Assembly: GCA_016744115.1 (NCBI GenBank)
Contig: JADGEZ010000015.1
Coordinates: 1-50,296, forward strand
Direction: 5' to 3'
DNA length: 50,296 nucleotides
From: Sulfurimonas sp.
GTDB lineage: Bacteria; Campylobacterota; Campylobacteria; Campylobacterales; Sulfurimonadaceae
Made by a program: the position numbers and the translations under genes. This document shows, piece after piece, positions 18,890-28,112 of this stretch (position 1 is its first letter; every line of letters starts with the position of its first letter). The notes under the pieces were generated by a model that ran no database searches, was not told the origin of the DNA, and was given only the letters and a program-made list of their open reading frames with translations.

Positions 18890-19137
18890 AAACTAAAGCA
18901 GCTGCACTAAGGTATGATAAAAAAAAGGACAATGCACCTAAAGTAGTTGCTAAAGGTGAGGGGAAAGTTGCTGAGAATATCATCAAAATTGCTCAACTTC
19001 ATGATCTCCCCATTAGAAAAGATGAAGACCTTATCGAACTTCTCTCAAATGTAGAACTTGATAAAGAAGTCCCAGATGCACTTTATAAGGCTGTAGCTGA
19101 AGTGTTTAGCTTTATTTATAAGACTACTAAAAAGTAA
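18886..19137 (+). CDS. stand-alone FlhB C-terminal-domain protein (FlhX type)
   Basis: The 83 residues match the cytoplasmic end of FlhB/EscU: a start of AAALRYDKKKDNAPKVVAKG, then IIKIAQLHDLPIRKDEDL and VPDALYKAVAEVFSFIY. It lacks the autocleavage NPTH motif and all membrane helices. In Campylobacterota, such FhlB/FlhX proteins can replace the cleaved C-terminal part of FlhB in the flagellar export gate. Its overlap with the fliK-like gene indicates a two-gene unit. A weak hairpin (TAAGT/ACTTA plus T-run, ending near 19157) may terminate it. Confidence 0.8.
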   Translation: MKTKAAALRYDKKKDNAPKVVAKGEGKVAENIIKIAQLHDLPIRKDEDLIELLSNVELDKEVPDALYKAVAEVFSFIYKTTKK

Positions 19138-19157
19138 GTGAGTAATTGACTTATTTT

Positions 19158-19457
19158 TTACTGGTAGCCTTTATCTCTAAAGTGCATAAACTTATCCCAC
19201 TGTGTTTTTTTCTTTTCATGGTAGGCTGTCATTTCTCTATCTGCTTTAGAGTCAGCAAAACCCTGTGCTGAGATATTTACCATATCTTTAGCGTATCTCT
19301 CTAGGTTTGATGTATTGTTTTGAATTTTGTTTAAACTTCTTTTAATATTATTCATAACACTTTTAAATGTTCTTACGAAATCTTTAAACTCTTGTGATTC
19401 CAAATGTCTAAGCGTTGCGTCACTATCATCAAACTTTTCTTGGAGTAAGTCATACAT
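19158..19457 (-). CDS. small helical protein of unknown function
   Basis: This 99-residue protein has no signal peptide or membrane helix. The middle (MNNIKRSLNKIQNNTSNLER) looks like a coiled coil, and the charged tail ends WDKFMHFRDKGYQ. I do not recognise the family. It converges on the flagellar pair with 20 bases between stops. Coding character is reasonable, with even amino-acid use and an upstream gap, but the function is open. Confidence 0.5.
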   Translation of the reverse strand: MYDLLQEKFDDSDATLRHLESQEFKDFVRTFKSVMNNIKRSLNKIQNNTSNLERYAKDMVNISAQGFADSKADREMTAYHEKKKTQWDKFMHFRDKGYQ

Positions 19458-19505
19458 TCTATTTGTAACTATAATATAACCAACTTTTGCATTACCCCTA
19501 TACTC

Positions 19506-19613
19506 TTATGCATTTCTTTCTATTTGTTTTGCTTTGATTAAAAGCTTTCTAGCTTTTTTCTCTAACTTCGCTTCTTTTTAAAAAATCCACTAAACAAACC
19601 TAAATCAGTGTAT
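19506..19613 (-). pseudogene. short frame-broken gene tail
   Basis: Read on the minus strand, one frame gives KKYTDLGLFSGFFKK and then stops. The shifted frame continues without a break as EAKLEKKARKLLIKAKQIERNA to a TAA at 19506-19508. Joined, they look like one small lysine-rich C-terminus split by a frameshift in a run of A and G. Nothing longer is left. The family is not recognised. Confidence 0.3.
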
Positions 19614-19616
19614 TTT

Positions 19617-19970
19617 TTAACTTCTATATATATCTATTTTTAAAATCTCTTCTTTAAGGGTTGGAAGTTTATGTTTTACAATAGAGTAAACAATCTCCAT
19701 ATCAACGCCAAAATATTCATGTGCAAGAACATTTCTAAAATCTTTGACTGTACGATAATCAATATCTGGATACTTTTCTTTTAATTTTTGTGAAATTTTA
19801 CCAGTTGCTTCGCCAATTATTTCAAGTTCTCTAATAGTCGCAGAATAGAGCATTCTATTTTCAATAAATGTATTGTAATCTACTTCATGTATATATTTTT
19901 CTATCGCTAAAATAGAATCAATAATATCATCAATATATAACTTATCATCTCTTTTTTTAGATATATACAA
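19617..19970 (-). CDS. hepT: HepT-like HEPN toxin (DUF86)
   Basis: The 117-residue all-helical HEPN protein has the ribonuclease motif RNVLAHEY (Arg 79, His 84) plus the Tyr 86 position that the MntA partner AMPylates in studied systems. Nothing is missing, so it should be an active RNase toxin when unmodified. It overlaps the MntA-like gene upstream by 14 bases, the usual antitoxin-first order. It belongs to a small toxin-antitoxin island reaching 20954. Confidence 0.85.
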   Translation of the reverse strand: MYISKKRDDKLYIDDIIDSILAIEKYIHEVDYNTFIENRMLYSATIRELEIIGEATGKISQKLKEKYPDIDYRTVKDFRNVLAHEYFGVDMEIVYSIVKHKLPTLKEEILKIDIYRS

Positions 19971-20247
19971 TATCTTTCTCTATATATTGCTTAATGGATT
20001 TTTTAAGTTTACTCTCTATCCCTAAATCAATTTTAGTACTTAAATTATCTTCTAAAAAGTGAAGTAATCCAAAATAATTATCAGCTTTATTTTCTTTTAC
20101 AAGTTCAACTGCTATGTCTATGTCAGAACTAGCTACTTGCTCATCTCTAGCATAACTACCAAAAAGACCAATAGAGATAACGCCATATTGTATTTGCAAA
20201 AAAGTTTTTCGTTTTTTTAAGAATATCAGTATTTCATTTTTTGTCAT
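19957..20247 (-). CDS. mntA: MntA-like nucleotidyltransferase antitoxin
   Basis: This minimal nucleotidyltransferase (about 96 residues) carries the motif GSYARDE...SDIDI (Gly 30, Ser 31, Asp 42, Asp 44), the GSx10DxD pattern needed for catalysis. The frame is open back to an ATG at 20337, but I choose 20245-20247 because MTKNEILIFLKKRK is the normal family start. In MntA/HepT pairs this enzyme neutralises HepT by transferring AMP to the tyrosine next to the HEPN motif. It overlaps the toxin gene by 14 bases. Confidence 0.8.
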   Translation of the reverse strand: MTKNEILIFLKKRKTFLQIQYGVISIGLFGSYARDEQVASSDIDIAVELVKENKADNYFGLLHFLEDNLSTKIDLGIESKLKKSIKQYIEKDIVYI

Positions 20248-20422
20248 TCCATAGCCTTTATCTACAAAATTAAAGTATATTTTACTATTTTTACTCTTTA
20301 TGTTCTCTTCATTGAGATAGATTGTTCCAACACGCAAACATTTTCAAAGAGAACTTCAACACTTAGTATCAATCCAATTATTTTTCCATTTTATACATAA
20401 AAGTTTTAGAGACGGATACCCC

Positions 20423-20698
20423 TCATTTTATTATCTGACAAAGTGAACTTTGAATTATTTCTAACTCTTTTTTATTTAAAACAGATAACTTCTCTTTTAC
20501 TCTTGTTTTAGACAAGGCTCTTAGCTCATAAATACAAGCATCACTGTCTTTTTCCAACTTATCTCTTGAAGAAATTAAAAACCTATACGGTAAAGCGTCA
20601 GCTTCTACAATCGTAGAAAGAGGTATGACAATGATGGTACTTAAAACTTCATTATCATCTTTATCACTTATGACTATAGCAGGTCTTAGTTTCCCCAT
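20423..20698 (-). pseudogene. MazF/PemK toxin with a broken N-terminus
   Basis: The ATG-started frame gives 91 residues beginning MGKLRPAIVIS, but MazF/PemK proteins normally have a first strand such as DIVLVNFNPSKGAE before it. Those residues are encoded in frame just upstream (about 20743-20699), yet a TGA precedes them and no start codon is available. The sequence there is GGTGAGATATAG: removing one GA would join it to an open upstream frame. A 2-base slip therefore probably inactivated the toxin, though the short form could still be made. The cognate antitoxin gene ends 70 bases upstream. Confidence 0.7.
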
Positions 20699-20771
20699 CT
20701 CTGCACCTTTACTAGGATTAAAATTAACAAGGACTATATCTCACCAACACTATCTTTAAGACTTGCTTTGG

Positions 20772-20954
20772 CTACTCTATGTAATAGTTTTCTTTTTCTA
20801 GTTCAGCTAAAAAAGCTTCAAATTTGTCTTTAAATATTATAGGTACAAAGTAAGCAATATCTTCTTTTTTTCTGCCATTAACAATATGGACTACTTGTCT
20901 TGTCTTAAAAAATGAAGCAGATTGTCTCAAGTCTGCTAATGTTGCTTCTATCAT
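20772..20954 (-). CDS. small antitoxin upstream of the MazF-like gene
   Basis: The 60-residue acidic protein (MIEATLADLRQSASFFKTRQ, ending ELEKENYYIE) is placed directly before a MazF/PemK toxin, the standard position of an antitoxin. The N-terminal half could be a short DNA-binding segment and the acidic tail a toxin-binding helix, as in other MazE-like proteins; I cannot name a family. Since the toxin reading frame appears damaged, it may now be an orphan antitoxin. Confidence 0.6.
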   Translation of the reverse strand: MIEATLADLRQSASFFKTRQVVHIVNGRKKEDIAYFVPIIFKDKFEAFLAELEKENYYIE

Positions 20955-21000
20955 ACATAATCCTTTTACATATTAATGTTGCAAACTATTATAACATAAT

Positions 21001-21150
21001 CATGGAAATCTTATGTCACCCTGAACTTGCACCCAAAGGGCATACCAATTCAGGGTCTAATGTCTTATGCTAGATTCTGAATCAAGTTCAGAATGACGAC
21101 ACATCATCCCAATGACGACATCTCAAGTTCAGAATGACAATACGACAAAA
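21001..21150. repeat. palindromic dispersed repeat cluster (TTCTGAA...TTCAGAA type)
   Basis: The stretch holds several partial copies of a palindromic unit: ATTCTGAA-TCAAG-TTCAGAAT at 21073-21093, plus CAAGTTCAGAATGAC again at 21123-21137 and CCTGAACTTG near 21019. Bases 21064-21096 are identical, in opposite orientation, to 37473-37505, and similarity extends to the CATACCAATT flank. Such units are common dispersed repeats in bacterial genomes. It fills the gap between the polA stop and the antitoxin gene and may act as a terminator for transcripts from both sides. Confidence 0.75.
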
Positions 21151-21166
21151 AATAAATTAAGTAGTT

Positions 21167-23884
21167 TTATTTAAGTTCGCCCCAATTGTTTCCGATATTC
21201 ACACTTACTTTAAGTGGTATGCGAAGCTCTATTATGTTTTGCATAATCTCTTTGAATCTATCTCCTAAACTCTCGGCTTGTGAGGCATCAACTTCAAAGA
21301 TAAGTTCATCATGAATTTGTAAAAGCATTTTTGCGTCAAGATTTTCTTCTTTAATTACCTTATGAATTTCATTCATAGAAAGCTTTATCAAATCACTTGC
21401 ACTTCCTTGAAAAAGAGAGTTTACTGATTCCCTCTCATACGCTGCCTTAAACATAGGTGTTGCATTTTCATAGTCAAAATATCTTCTTCTTTTGAGTAGT
21501 GTCTCAACATATCCATCCTCTTTTGATGAATCAACTATACTTCTAAAGTAGGATTTTACTGTAGGAAAACTCTCAAAGTATTTTTCTATTATTTCTTTTG
21601 CCTCTTTTGTTGTGATGCCTAAGGTTGCTGAGAGTTTTTTCTGTCCCATTCCATATAAAAGCCCAAAGTTTACTGTTTTAGCCACTGAACGCTTTGATGG
21701 GGCTTCTTCTTCACCAAAAAGTGCAATAGCCGTTTGCATATGAATATCTTTATCACTCAAAAAAGCATCGAGCAAGATACTATCTTGTGAGAAATGTGCT
21801 AGAAGTCTTAACTCAATTTGCGAATAATCTATCCCAATAAGCTTTTTACCCTCCCCTGCGATAAAAGCTTCTCTTATTTTTAAGCCTAAAGAAGTTCTAG
21901 CTGGTATATTTTGCAAGTTTGGATTTCTTGAACTCAATCGTCCTGTTGCTGTTCCTGTTTGAACAAAAGAGGTGTGGATTCTACTTTTTTTATCCTCTTT
22001 TGCAAGTTTTAGAAGTGGTTCTATGTAGGTAGAGTAAAGTTTGTAAACCTCACGATATTCTAAAAGTAAAGGGATTATCGCATGAGAATCTTTTAAAGAA
22101 GAAAGTACTGCCTCGTTTGTAGAGTAGCCAGTTTTAGTTTTTTTACCAACTGGTAAGCCTAGATGCTCAAAAAGTACTACGCCTAACTGTTTTGTAGAGT
22201 TTATGTTAAATTTACTTTGAGCTAAATCATGAATACCATCACTAAGTTTTGACAAAGTTTCTTGCACCTCTACTAAAAATATCTCTAAAAACTTTGTATC
22301 AACTTCGATACCCTCTTTTTCCATAGCCAAAAGTGTAGAAATAAAAGGGATTTCAATATCCATAGAGTGCTTAATAAGATGATTTGCATTTTGAAATTCT
22401 AATTTTTCATTTAAAAGATAAAATAATTTTAAAGTTATAAAAGCATCTTCTGCAGCGTATTTACAAGCTGATTCTAAATCTACATCACCAAAGGTTTCAC
22501 CTTTTTTTACAGTATCTTTAAAAGCCACCATTGTGTGATTTAAAAGTTTATCTGCTAACTTATCCATAGCAAAGGCACTCTCTGGATTTACTAGCCATGC
22601 TAAGATGATACTATCTCCATAGACATTTAAAGTATCATCTTCTAAAAATCTACTAACAAAATGCAAGTCAAATTTGATGTTATGCCCTACTACACGAGAT
22701 GTAAATATTTTTCTCATTGCACTTTTCGCCGCTTCGATGCTCACTTGACTACCTACACCTAAATAAAAATGTGCAAAAGGAACATAATAAGCTTCCTCTT
22801 CATTAAAACAAAAACTAAAACCTACGAGTTTATCTTTTTCATATTCTAAACCTGTTGTTTCTGTGTCAAAAGCGACAATAGTATCTTCTTTTAAAGTAGA
22901 GAGAATTTTATTTAACTCTTTTTCATCATCTATTAAAATCGCTTTAAAGTCTAGTTTTCGTTGCTCTTTTTGTATAAGCTCTGAGTTTTGTACAGCCATT
23001 TCTTGAGTATGAGTATCTACAAGATTTTTTGCATGTAATACTCTAAGAATTGCATTTTGTTCATACTTTACTAGTTCATCATAAATATTCATAAATGGAT
23101 TTTCAATATCCATCTTATATGCTTGGAAATCAAAACTCTTTAAAACATCCGTTCTTAGCGTTACTAACTCTTTAGACATATACGCTTTTTCACGAGATTC
23201 GATAAGTTTTTTTTGATTTGCACCTTTTATAAAAGCTAGGTTCTTATAAATATTGTCCAAATTACCAAACTCTTTTAAAAGCTTCTCAGCCCCAACTTTT
23301 CCAATCCCTTTAACACCAGGAACATTATCAGCACTATCCCCTAAGATAGATTGATAATCAATAAACTGTTTTGGAGTTACACCATACTTTTCAAAACAAG
23401 CTTCTTCATCCATAGTTTTTCGTTTCACGGCATCAACAACTACTACCTTACCATCGTCTATAAGCTGATAGAGGTCTTTATCATGAGATATTACACGAAC
23501 ATTATAAGCCTTGTCTTTAGCATGTTTTACCACGCTCGCTATCATATCATCTGCTTCAAAACCCTTTTGTCCAAGAGTTTTATAGCCCATCTTTTCAATC
23601 CACTCTATAGCAACTGGCAATTGCATGATTAATTCTTCTGGGGGAGAAGAGCGATTTGCTTTATAATTTGGGTCTATCTCATTTCTAAAAGTATTTCCCT
23701 TTGTATCAATGGCGAATATAATATAATCACTATCATGTTGTTTTTGAAGTGTTGAGATAAAGTTTGTAAATCCTGTTAAAAGCCCTGTTGGAAAACCATC
23801 TTTATTTTTAAGATGCTGAGGAAGTGCATAAAAACTACGAAAGAAAAATCCAAATGTATCTATTATTGTGACTGTTTTACTCAT
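21167..23884 (-). CDS. polA: DNA polymerase I
   Basis: This 905-residue enzyme has all three domains. Residues 1-290 are the 5'-3' flap nuclease (GFEADDMIASV and ILGDSADNVPGVKGIGKVGA visible). Residues 320-500 are a 3'-5' proofreading exonuclease, with the DxE pair in FDTETTGL near residue 336 kept, unlike in Taq-type enzymes. Residues 530-905 are the polymerase, with TATGRLSSRNPNLQNIPAR, DYSQIELR and QIHDELIFEV. It works in Okazaki-fragment maturation and repair. It is transcribed away from the HDOD gene and ends in a repeat cluster. Confidence 0.98.
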   Translation of the reverse strand: MSKTVTIIDTFGFFFRSFYALPQHLKNKDGFPTGLLTGFTNFISTLQKQHDSDYIIFAIDTKGNTFRNEIDPNYKANRSSPPEELIMQLPVAIEWIEKMGYKTLGQKGFEADDMIASVVKHAKDKAYNVRVISHDKDLYQLIDDGKVVVVDAVKRKTMDEEACFEKYGVTPKQFIDYQSILGDSADNVPGVKGIGKVGAEKLLKEFGNLDNIYKNLAFIKGANQKKLIESREKAYMSKELVTLRTDVLKSFDFQAYKMDIENPFMNIYDELVKYEQNAILRVLHAKNLVDTHTQEMAVQNSELIQKEQRKLDFKAILIDDEKELNKILSTLKEDTIVAFDTETTGLEYEKDKLVGFSFCFNEEEAYYVPFAHFYLGVGSQVSIEAAKSAMRKIFTSRVVGHNIKFDLHFVSRFLEDDTLNVYGDSIILAWLVNPESAFAMDKLADKLLNHTMVAFKDTVKKGETFGDVDLESACKYAAEDAFITLKLFYLLNEKLEFQNANHLIKHSMDIEIPFISTLLAMEKEGIEVDTKFLEIFLVEVQETLSKLSDGIHDLAQSKFNINSTKQLGVVLFEHLGLPVGKKTKTGYSTNEAVLSSLKDSHAIIPLLLEYREVYKLYSTYIEPLLKLAKEDKKSRIHTSFVQTGTATGRLSSRNPNLQNIPARTSLGLKIREAFIAGEGKKLIGIDYSQIELRLLAHFSQDSILLDAFLSDKDIHMQTAIALFGEEEAPSKRSVAKTVNFGLLYGMGQKKLSATLGITTKEAKEIIEKYFESFPTVKSYFRSIVDSSKEDGYVETLLKRRRYFDYENATPMFKAAYERESVNSLFQGSASDLIKLSMNEIHKVIKEENLDAKMLLQIHDELIFEVDASQAESLGDRFKEIMQNIIELRIPLKVSVNIGNNWGELK

Positions 23885-23914
23885 GTTTTTCCTAGTCTTA
23901 TTGTTTTAATTTAT

Positions 23915-24712
23915 CTAATATGTATTAATAGCTTCTTCTAATATTTCTTGCTCATAACCTGCTTTACTTGCCTTTTGTAGTCCTATATTTATAGCGACTT
24001 CAGAAAATGGTTTATTTACTGGTACTATTGTTTTTATAATGTTTAAAGCTCTTGCAAATTCTTTTACACTCTCTGGTGCAGTATCTGGATTATCTGCAAA
24101 CTTAATCATCTCTATAAACTCTTCATCAAAATTCCAATGCTCAAAAACTTTTGCTGTCACCTCAGAAGAACTCACATCAAGGTACATTTTCTCTACTTGT
24201 GCAAGATTATTTGAGAGTTCTACTTCACAATAGAATGAAGTAGTTTCATCATCTTGAATTATATCACTTGCAATTAGGATTTTACCTGTTTCTTGTAAGA
24301 AAGATGCTAGGTATAATTTATCAGCCTTAGTTCTATCTATCTTTTTATACCAACGCATCATTAAAGTTGATTGTAACTCTGAAATTTCTGCAAATCTCTC
24401 AGGTGTTACTCCGTAAGGTTGCATATCTACATTTAAAAGTTTTCTTATCTCATTTGAGAGTGCGATAGATCTTGTCATACTCATACCAAAGAGAGAAACA
24501 GCCTGTGCAGCATTTTGAATGTTTTTTGTAAAACCATAAAGTGGAGAGTTCGCTGCTTTTAAAAGGTTTGCGATAATCATAGGATCACGCTCTATAACTT
24601 TTGCTAAATCTTGTATAGAAGAGTCTTCATCCGCGTATACCTTATTTATATCCATAATCGTTTTAGAAAGTGGTGGTAATGCTTTTATATTGTTAGTTAT
24701 TGAATTTTTCAT
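23915..24712 (-). CDS. HDOD-domain signalling protein
   Basis: The 265 residues fit a stand-alone HDOD domain: LPPLSKTIMDINKVYADED, then VIERDPMIIANLLKAANSP, and AVSLFGMSMTRSIAL. The metal-binding HD residues are absent, as expected for this group. HDOD proteins act in signalling and regulation, often beside chemotaxis or c-di-GMP proteins. The next two genes upstream encode an HD-domain protein and a receiver-PAS-EAL protein, so the region is a small signalling cluster. The exact partner is not known. Confidence 0.8.
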   Translation of the reverse strand: MKNSITNNIKALPPLSKTIMDINKVYADEDSSIQDLAKVIERDPMIIANLLKAANSPLYGFTKNIQNAAQAVSLFGMSMTRSIALSNEIRKLLNVDMQPYGVTPERFAEISELQSTLMMRWYKKIDRTKADKLYLASFLQETGKILIASDIIQDDETTSFYCEVELSNNLAQVEKMYLDVSSSEVTAKVFEHWNFDEEFIEMIKFADNPDTAPESVKEFARALNIIKTIVPVNKPFSEVAINIGLQKASKAGYEQEILEEAINTY

Positions 24713-24790
24713 TATTAGCCCTTTATATAGTTGTAAATTTGCGATATTATAGCACTCTAAGCTTATAAGATTAAAGTTAGACTATAGAAC

Positions 24791-25264
24791 TCATCTTTTT
24801 TTCTTACCCTTACCTTGGTCATCAAATCTTAAAAATATATTAAGATCTTCACGCATTTCATCTGAGAGTAAATTCCATACCTTTATTTTGCGTTCATATC
24901 TAGCTTTATTTTCTGTAAAGGATTTTTTTATATCACGAATTAAATAGTGATATCGAACCATATTTTTTGTATATTGACTCAAAAAGAACAAATTTTTAAT
25001 CATCTGGTAACTTCTCTCTTCATGGTCACTGAAACTATATTCACTATACTTTTCATCCTCTTCATCTTTGACAAAAGCACTTGATGGTTTTCCTATATCA
25101 TGAAATAATGCTGTCGCAAACATCTTAAATTTTCTTGCTTTTAAAGTATAATAGACGACCCTCAGCGTATGTATTAAAACACCATGCTGATGCCATTTAT
25201 TTTGAACAAAAAAGAGTGATTCTAAACTTTCTTTAGAGAAAAAATTATTTTGTATTTCTAACAT
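24791..25264 (-). CDS. HD-domain metal-dependent phosphohydrolase-like protein
   Basis: The 157-residue protein contains ALFHDIGKP (residues 52-60), the HD dyad typical of nucleotide phosphohydrolases, with an upstream His in QHGVLIHTLRV (residues 26-36) and further His in SFSDHEERSY. It is therefore likely catalytic, though the nucleotide is unknown. The ATG shares a base with the stop of the receiver-PAS-EAL gene (TAATG), so the two are translated together, which hints at joint work in second-messenger signalling. Confidence 0.75.
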   Translation of the reverse strand: MLEIQNNFFSKESLESLFFVQNKWHQHGVLIHTLRVVYYTLKARKFKMFATALFHDIGKPSSAFVKDEEDEKYSEYSFSDHEERSYQMIKNLFFLSQYTKNMVRYHYLIRDIKKSFTENKARYERKIKVWNLLSDEMREDLNIFLRFDDQGKGKKKR

Positions 25265-27240
25265 TATTTCATTAAATCAGGTTTACCAAAATAATATCCT
25301 TGAGAATATTCCACTCCAATATTTTTGAGTATTTTATAAATATTTTCATTTTTTACATATTCTGCTACCATCTCGATATTTTGCTCTTTGGCAAAAGAAA
25401 CAATAGTTTTTACAACTGATAAAGAGTAGTTATCTGTTTCGATATGTTTAATCAAACTACCATCTATTTTTAAAATATCTGGTTGATATTTTAAGAGCCT
25501 TTCAAAATTTGAATACCCTGCTCCAAAGTCATCAATAGCTATACGAACCCCATAAAATTTTACTTTTGAGATGAACTGTGTTATCTCTTCAATATCTTTA
25601 ACTTCTTCATCTTCTAAAAGTTCAAATACTATTCTATTAGCATCAGCACGATTACTCTCTAGTAGTTCAAATATTTTTTCAACTGTTGATGGCTTTTCAA
25701 TATCAAGTGCAGAAATATTAAGCGTAATACATTTGCTAGTCTTATTTAGAGCTTTAAATGAGTTCTCAAGTACCCTATTTGTAATTTGTGCATAATACTT
25801 TCCTTTTTTTGCAATATCTAAAAAGAAATAAGGGGATATTACATTGTTATCTTCATCAATTAAGCGTACAAGTGATTCATATTTAACAATTTCTTGAGTA
25901 TTATTATCTACAATTGGCTGAAAATAAGAGATTATCTTTGAATTTTCAAGTGCTTTTTTTATCATTTTAAGTACTTTGAGATTATTTTCCGCTTCTTCTT
26001 GCTCTGTTTGTGCCAAATTATTGGCTATTATGAGATCTTGTTTATTTTTTTCTAAGGCTTTAATCCCATAATGAACATTTTCTATACATCCCTCGCCATT
26101 TGCTATACTAGCAACTACCGATATATCATAATCAATTTCGCTAATACCTACCTTTAAGTCATTCACCATTCGCTGTAACATTTTCAAATCATCCACTAAC
26201 TGTTCAATAAAATATGAGTTTGATACTTCAATATCTTGGGCAAATATATATTCACCATTTCCTATAATGTAAAATTTATCAAAGCCTAAGTGCTTTGGCA
26301 TCAATTCAAATAGATTATTAGCAAATCCCTCAGCTATCTCTTGAGATAATTTATACCCATAAAATTTTTCAATATCAAGAAAATCATCTGTTTTTAAAAG
26401 AACTAAAAGCGGTTCTTTAGCAAATTCTACAAAATCATAGAGTTGTTTTTTTGGACTCATGATTTCTGTGATATTTTTTCTTAGTGAAATATATTCTATA
26501 ATATTATCATCTATATCTAAGATAGGTTTTATAGCCATGTCAGCGTAATAAATTTTTCCTGATTTTGTTTTGTTTCTAAGGATACCTTTCCACATCTCTT
26601 TTTTATTTTTAATACAATGCCATAAATCACTATAAATTGAAGCTATGTTTTCAGGATGCCTTACAATGTTATGATTTTGACCAATAAGTTCAGCTCTTGT
26701 ATAACCACTAAGCCTACAAAATTCAGAATTAACATAAGTAATTATACCCTCTAAATCTGTTTTAGATACTGCTGAGTAAGAATCTGTTAATGTTTGATAC
26801 TGTTTTAAAAATATCAAATTATTATTAAAACTTTCTTGAAGTTTTATTTTTTGGATAAGCTTTTCAAGACTCTTTAAAAAAACATCAATCTTTAATGGTT
26901 TCAAAAAATATGCATCAACATTTAACTCTATAGCTTTTGTAAAATATTCACTTTCATTATGAGCTGAGTTAATAAATATTGAAATACTCTTGTCAAAATC
27001 CATCATTTTTCTAGCCATATCTAGCCCATTAAGTTTGGGCATATTTATATCACTAAAGACTATATTTATCTTATTGTTATAAAATTTATCCATGCCATCC
27101 TCGCCATCAATAGCTAAGATAACCTTTGCAAATAATTCTTGAAATATCATGAGTGTTGTATCTCGTATTTCTTTATTATCTTCAACATATAGTAAGGTCA
27201 TTTTTTTTGTATATGTTAAAATTTCTTCTAAATTATTCAT
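25264..27240 (-). CDS. response regulator with PAS, degenerate GGDEF and EAL domains
   Basis: The protein has 658 residues. The receiver domain (1-125) has phospho-acceptor Asp 64 in VFSDINMPK and a Lys in FLKPL. A PAS domain follows (about 150-265; YVNSEFCRLSGYTRAEL). Residues 270-400 are a GGDEF relative in which the active loop reads GNGEY, so cyclase activity is unlikely. The C-terminal EAL domain (about 425-655) has YESLVRL in place of EAL and keeps IDDFGAGYSNF, ITLNIS and KIDGS, so c-di-GMP phosphodiesterase activity is plausible. It probably lowers c-di-GMP in response to a histidine kinase not seen here. Confidence 0.85.
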   Translation of the reverse strand: MNNLEEILTYTKKMTLLYVEDNKEIRDTTLMIFQELFAKVILAIDGEDGMDKFYNNKINIVFSDINMPKLNGLDMARKMMDFDKSISIFINSAHNESEYFTKAIELNVDAYFLKPLKIDVFLKSLEKLIQKIKLQESFNNNLIFLKQYQTLTDSYSAVSKTDLEGIITYVNSEFCRLSGYTRAELIGQNHNIVRHPENIASIYSDLWHCIKNKKEMWKGILRNKTKSGKIYYADMAIKPILDIDDNIIEYISLRKNITEIMSPKKQLYDFVEFAKEPLLVLLKTDDFLDIEKFYGYKLSQEIAEGFANNLFELMPKHLGFDKFYIIGNGEYIFAQDIEVSNSYFIEQLVDDLKMLQRMVNDLKVGISEIDYDISVVASIANGEGCIENVHYGIKALEKNKQDLIIANNLAQTEQEEAENNLKVLKMIKKALENSKIISYFQPIVDNNTQEIVKYESLVRLIDEDNNVISPYFFLDIAKKGKYYAQITNRVLENSFKALNKTSKCITLNISALDIEKPSTVEKIFELLESNRADANRIVFELLEDEEVKDIEEITQFISKVKFYGVRIAIDDFGAGYSNFERLLKYQPDILKIDGSLIKHIETDNYSLSVVKTIVSFAKEQNIEMVAEYVKNENIYKILKNIGVEYSQGYYFGKPDLMK

Positions 27241-27294
27241 GTTCGATTGTACCTAGATTATACTTAGTAATATATAAGTTTTATATCAATCATC

Positions 27295-28110
27295 TTAGCT
27301 CATAGGATGGCAAAGTTGTATAGTTTTTTTTAAGTCTTGTTTTTGGATATGTGTATATATTTGAGTTGTCAAAAGTGAAGCATGTCCTAGGAGTTCTTGT
27401 ACAACACGCAAATCTGCACCTCCGAGTATAAGTCCTGTTGCGTAGGAATGTCTTAAAACATGAGGCGATACTCCAAGGTATTTTTGAGTAATTTTGTAAG
27501 CAGAAATTCTACTGAGTTTTTGAGCTTTGTAATTACACCATATATAATCTTTTTCATACTTAAATTCTCTTAAATACTCTTCTATCGCTAAGCTAGCTAC
27601 TTTAGCCAGTGGAACTATCCTCTGTTTTTCCCCTTTTGCATGTCTTATATTTAACCATTCACCATTAATGTCTTCTCGTGAGAGTTCTAAACATTCTGAA
27701 ATTCTTGTTCCTGAAGCATATAAAAATAAAATCAGAGCATAGTCTCTAAGACCTATCCATGAACTTCTATCGATCAACTTTAATCCATTTTTAACTTCAT
27801 CAAAGGAAAGAAATTTTGGAAGTAACTTGGGTATTTTAGAAAGTTTAATTTTAGAATAGTTATCAGAAAAATTACTTTTGTAACAAAAGTTAAAAAAAGA
27901 GTTCAGAGAAGAAAACTTTCTGTTAAGAGTTCTTTTATTTTTATACTTAACAAGCAAGGCTAAAATCATACTTAACTCTAAATAAATAAGTGGCTTTTGT
28001 AATTCCTTTTCTATACTCAACAAATCACTAGTATAAGCTTGAACACTTTTTTTACTGAGTGATTTAGTTATGCTTATATATTCTAAAAAGGCTTCTAATT
28101 CATTTGACAC
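27295..28110 (-). CDS. tyrosine recombinase (XerC/D/H type), copy 1
   Basis: The 271-residue integrase-type recombinase has the complete active site: Arg 136 (GTRISE), Lys 159, His 217 and Arg 220 (HVLRHS), His 243 (LGHAS), and the nucleophile Tyr 252 (TQIYTHI). It has the small two-domain build of Xer proteins. Campylobacterota resolve chromosome dimers with a single recombinase (XerH) at a difH site, and I cannot say by eye whether this one or the second copy at 45711 is XerH. It is the last gene of a run behind the BamB-like and YfgM-like genes, 2 bases after the former. Confidence 0.85.
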   Translation of the reverse strand: MSNELEAFLEYISITKSLSKKSVQAYTSDLLSIEKELQKPLIYLELSMILALLVKYKNKRTLNRKFSSLNSFFNFCYKSNFSDNYSKIKLSKIPKLLPKFLSFDEVKNGLKLIDRSSWIGLRDYALILFLYASGTRISECLELSREDINGEWLNIRHAKGEKQRIVPLAKVASLAIEEYLREFKYEKDYIWCNYKAQKLSRISAYKITQKYLGVSPHVLRHSYATGLILGGADLRVVQELLGHASLLTTQIYTHIQKQDLKKTIQLCHPMS

Positions 28111-28112
28111 AA

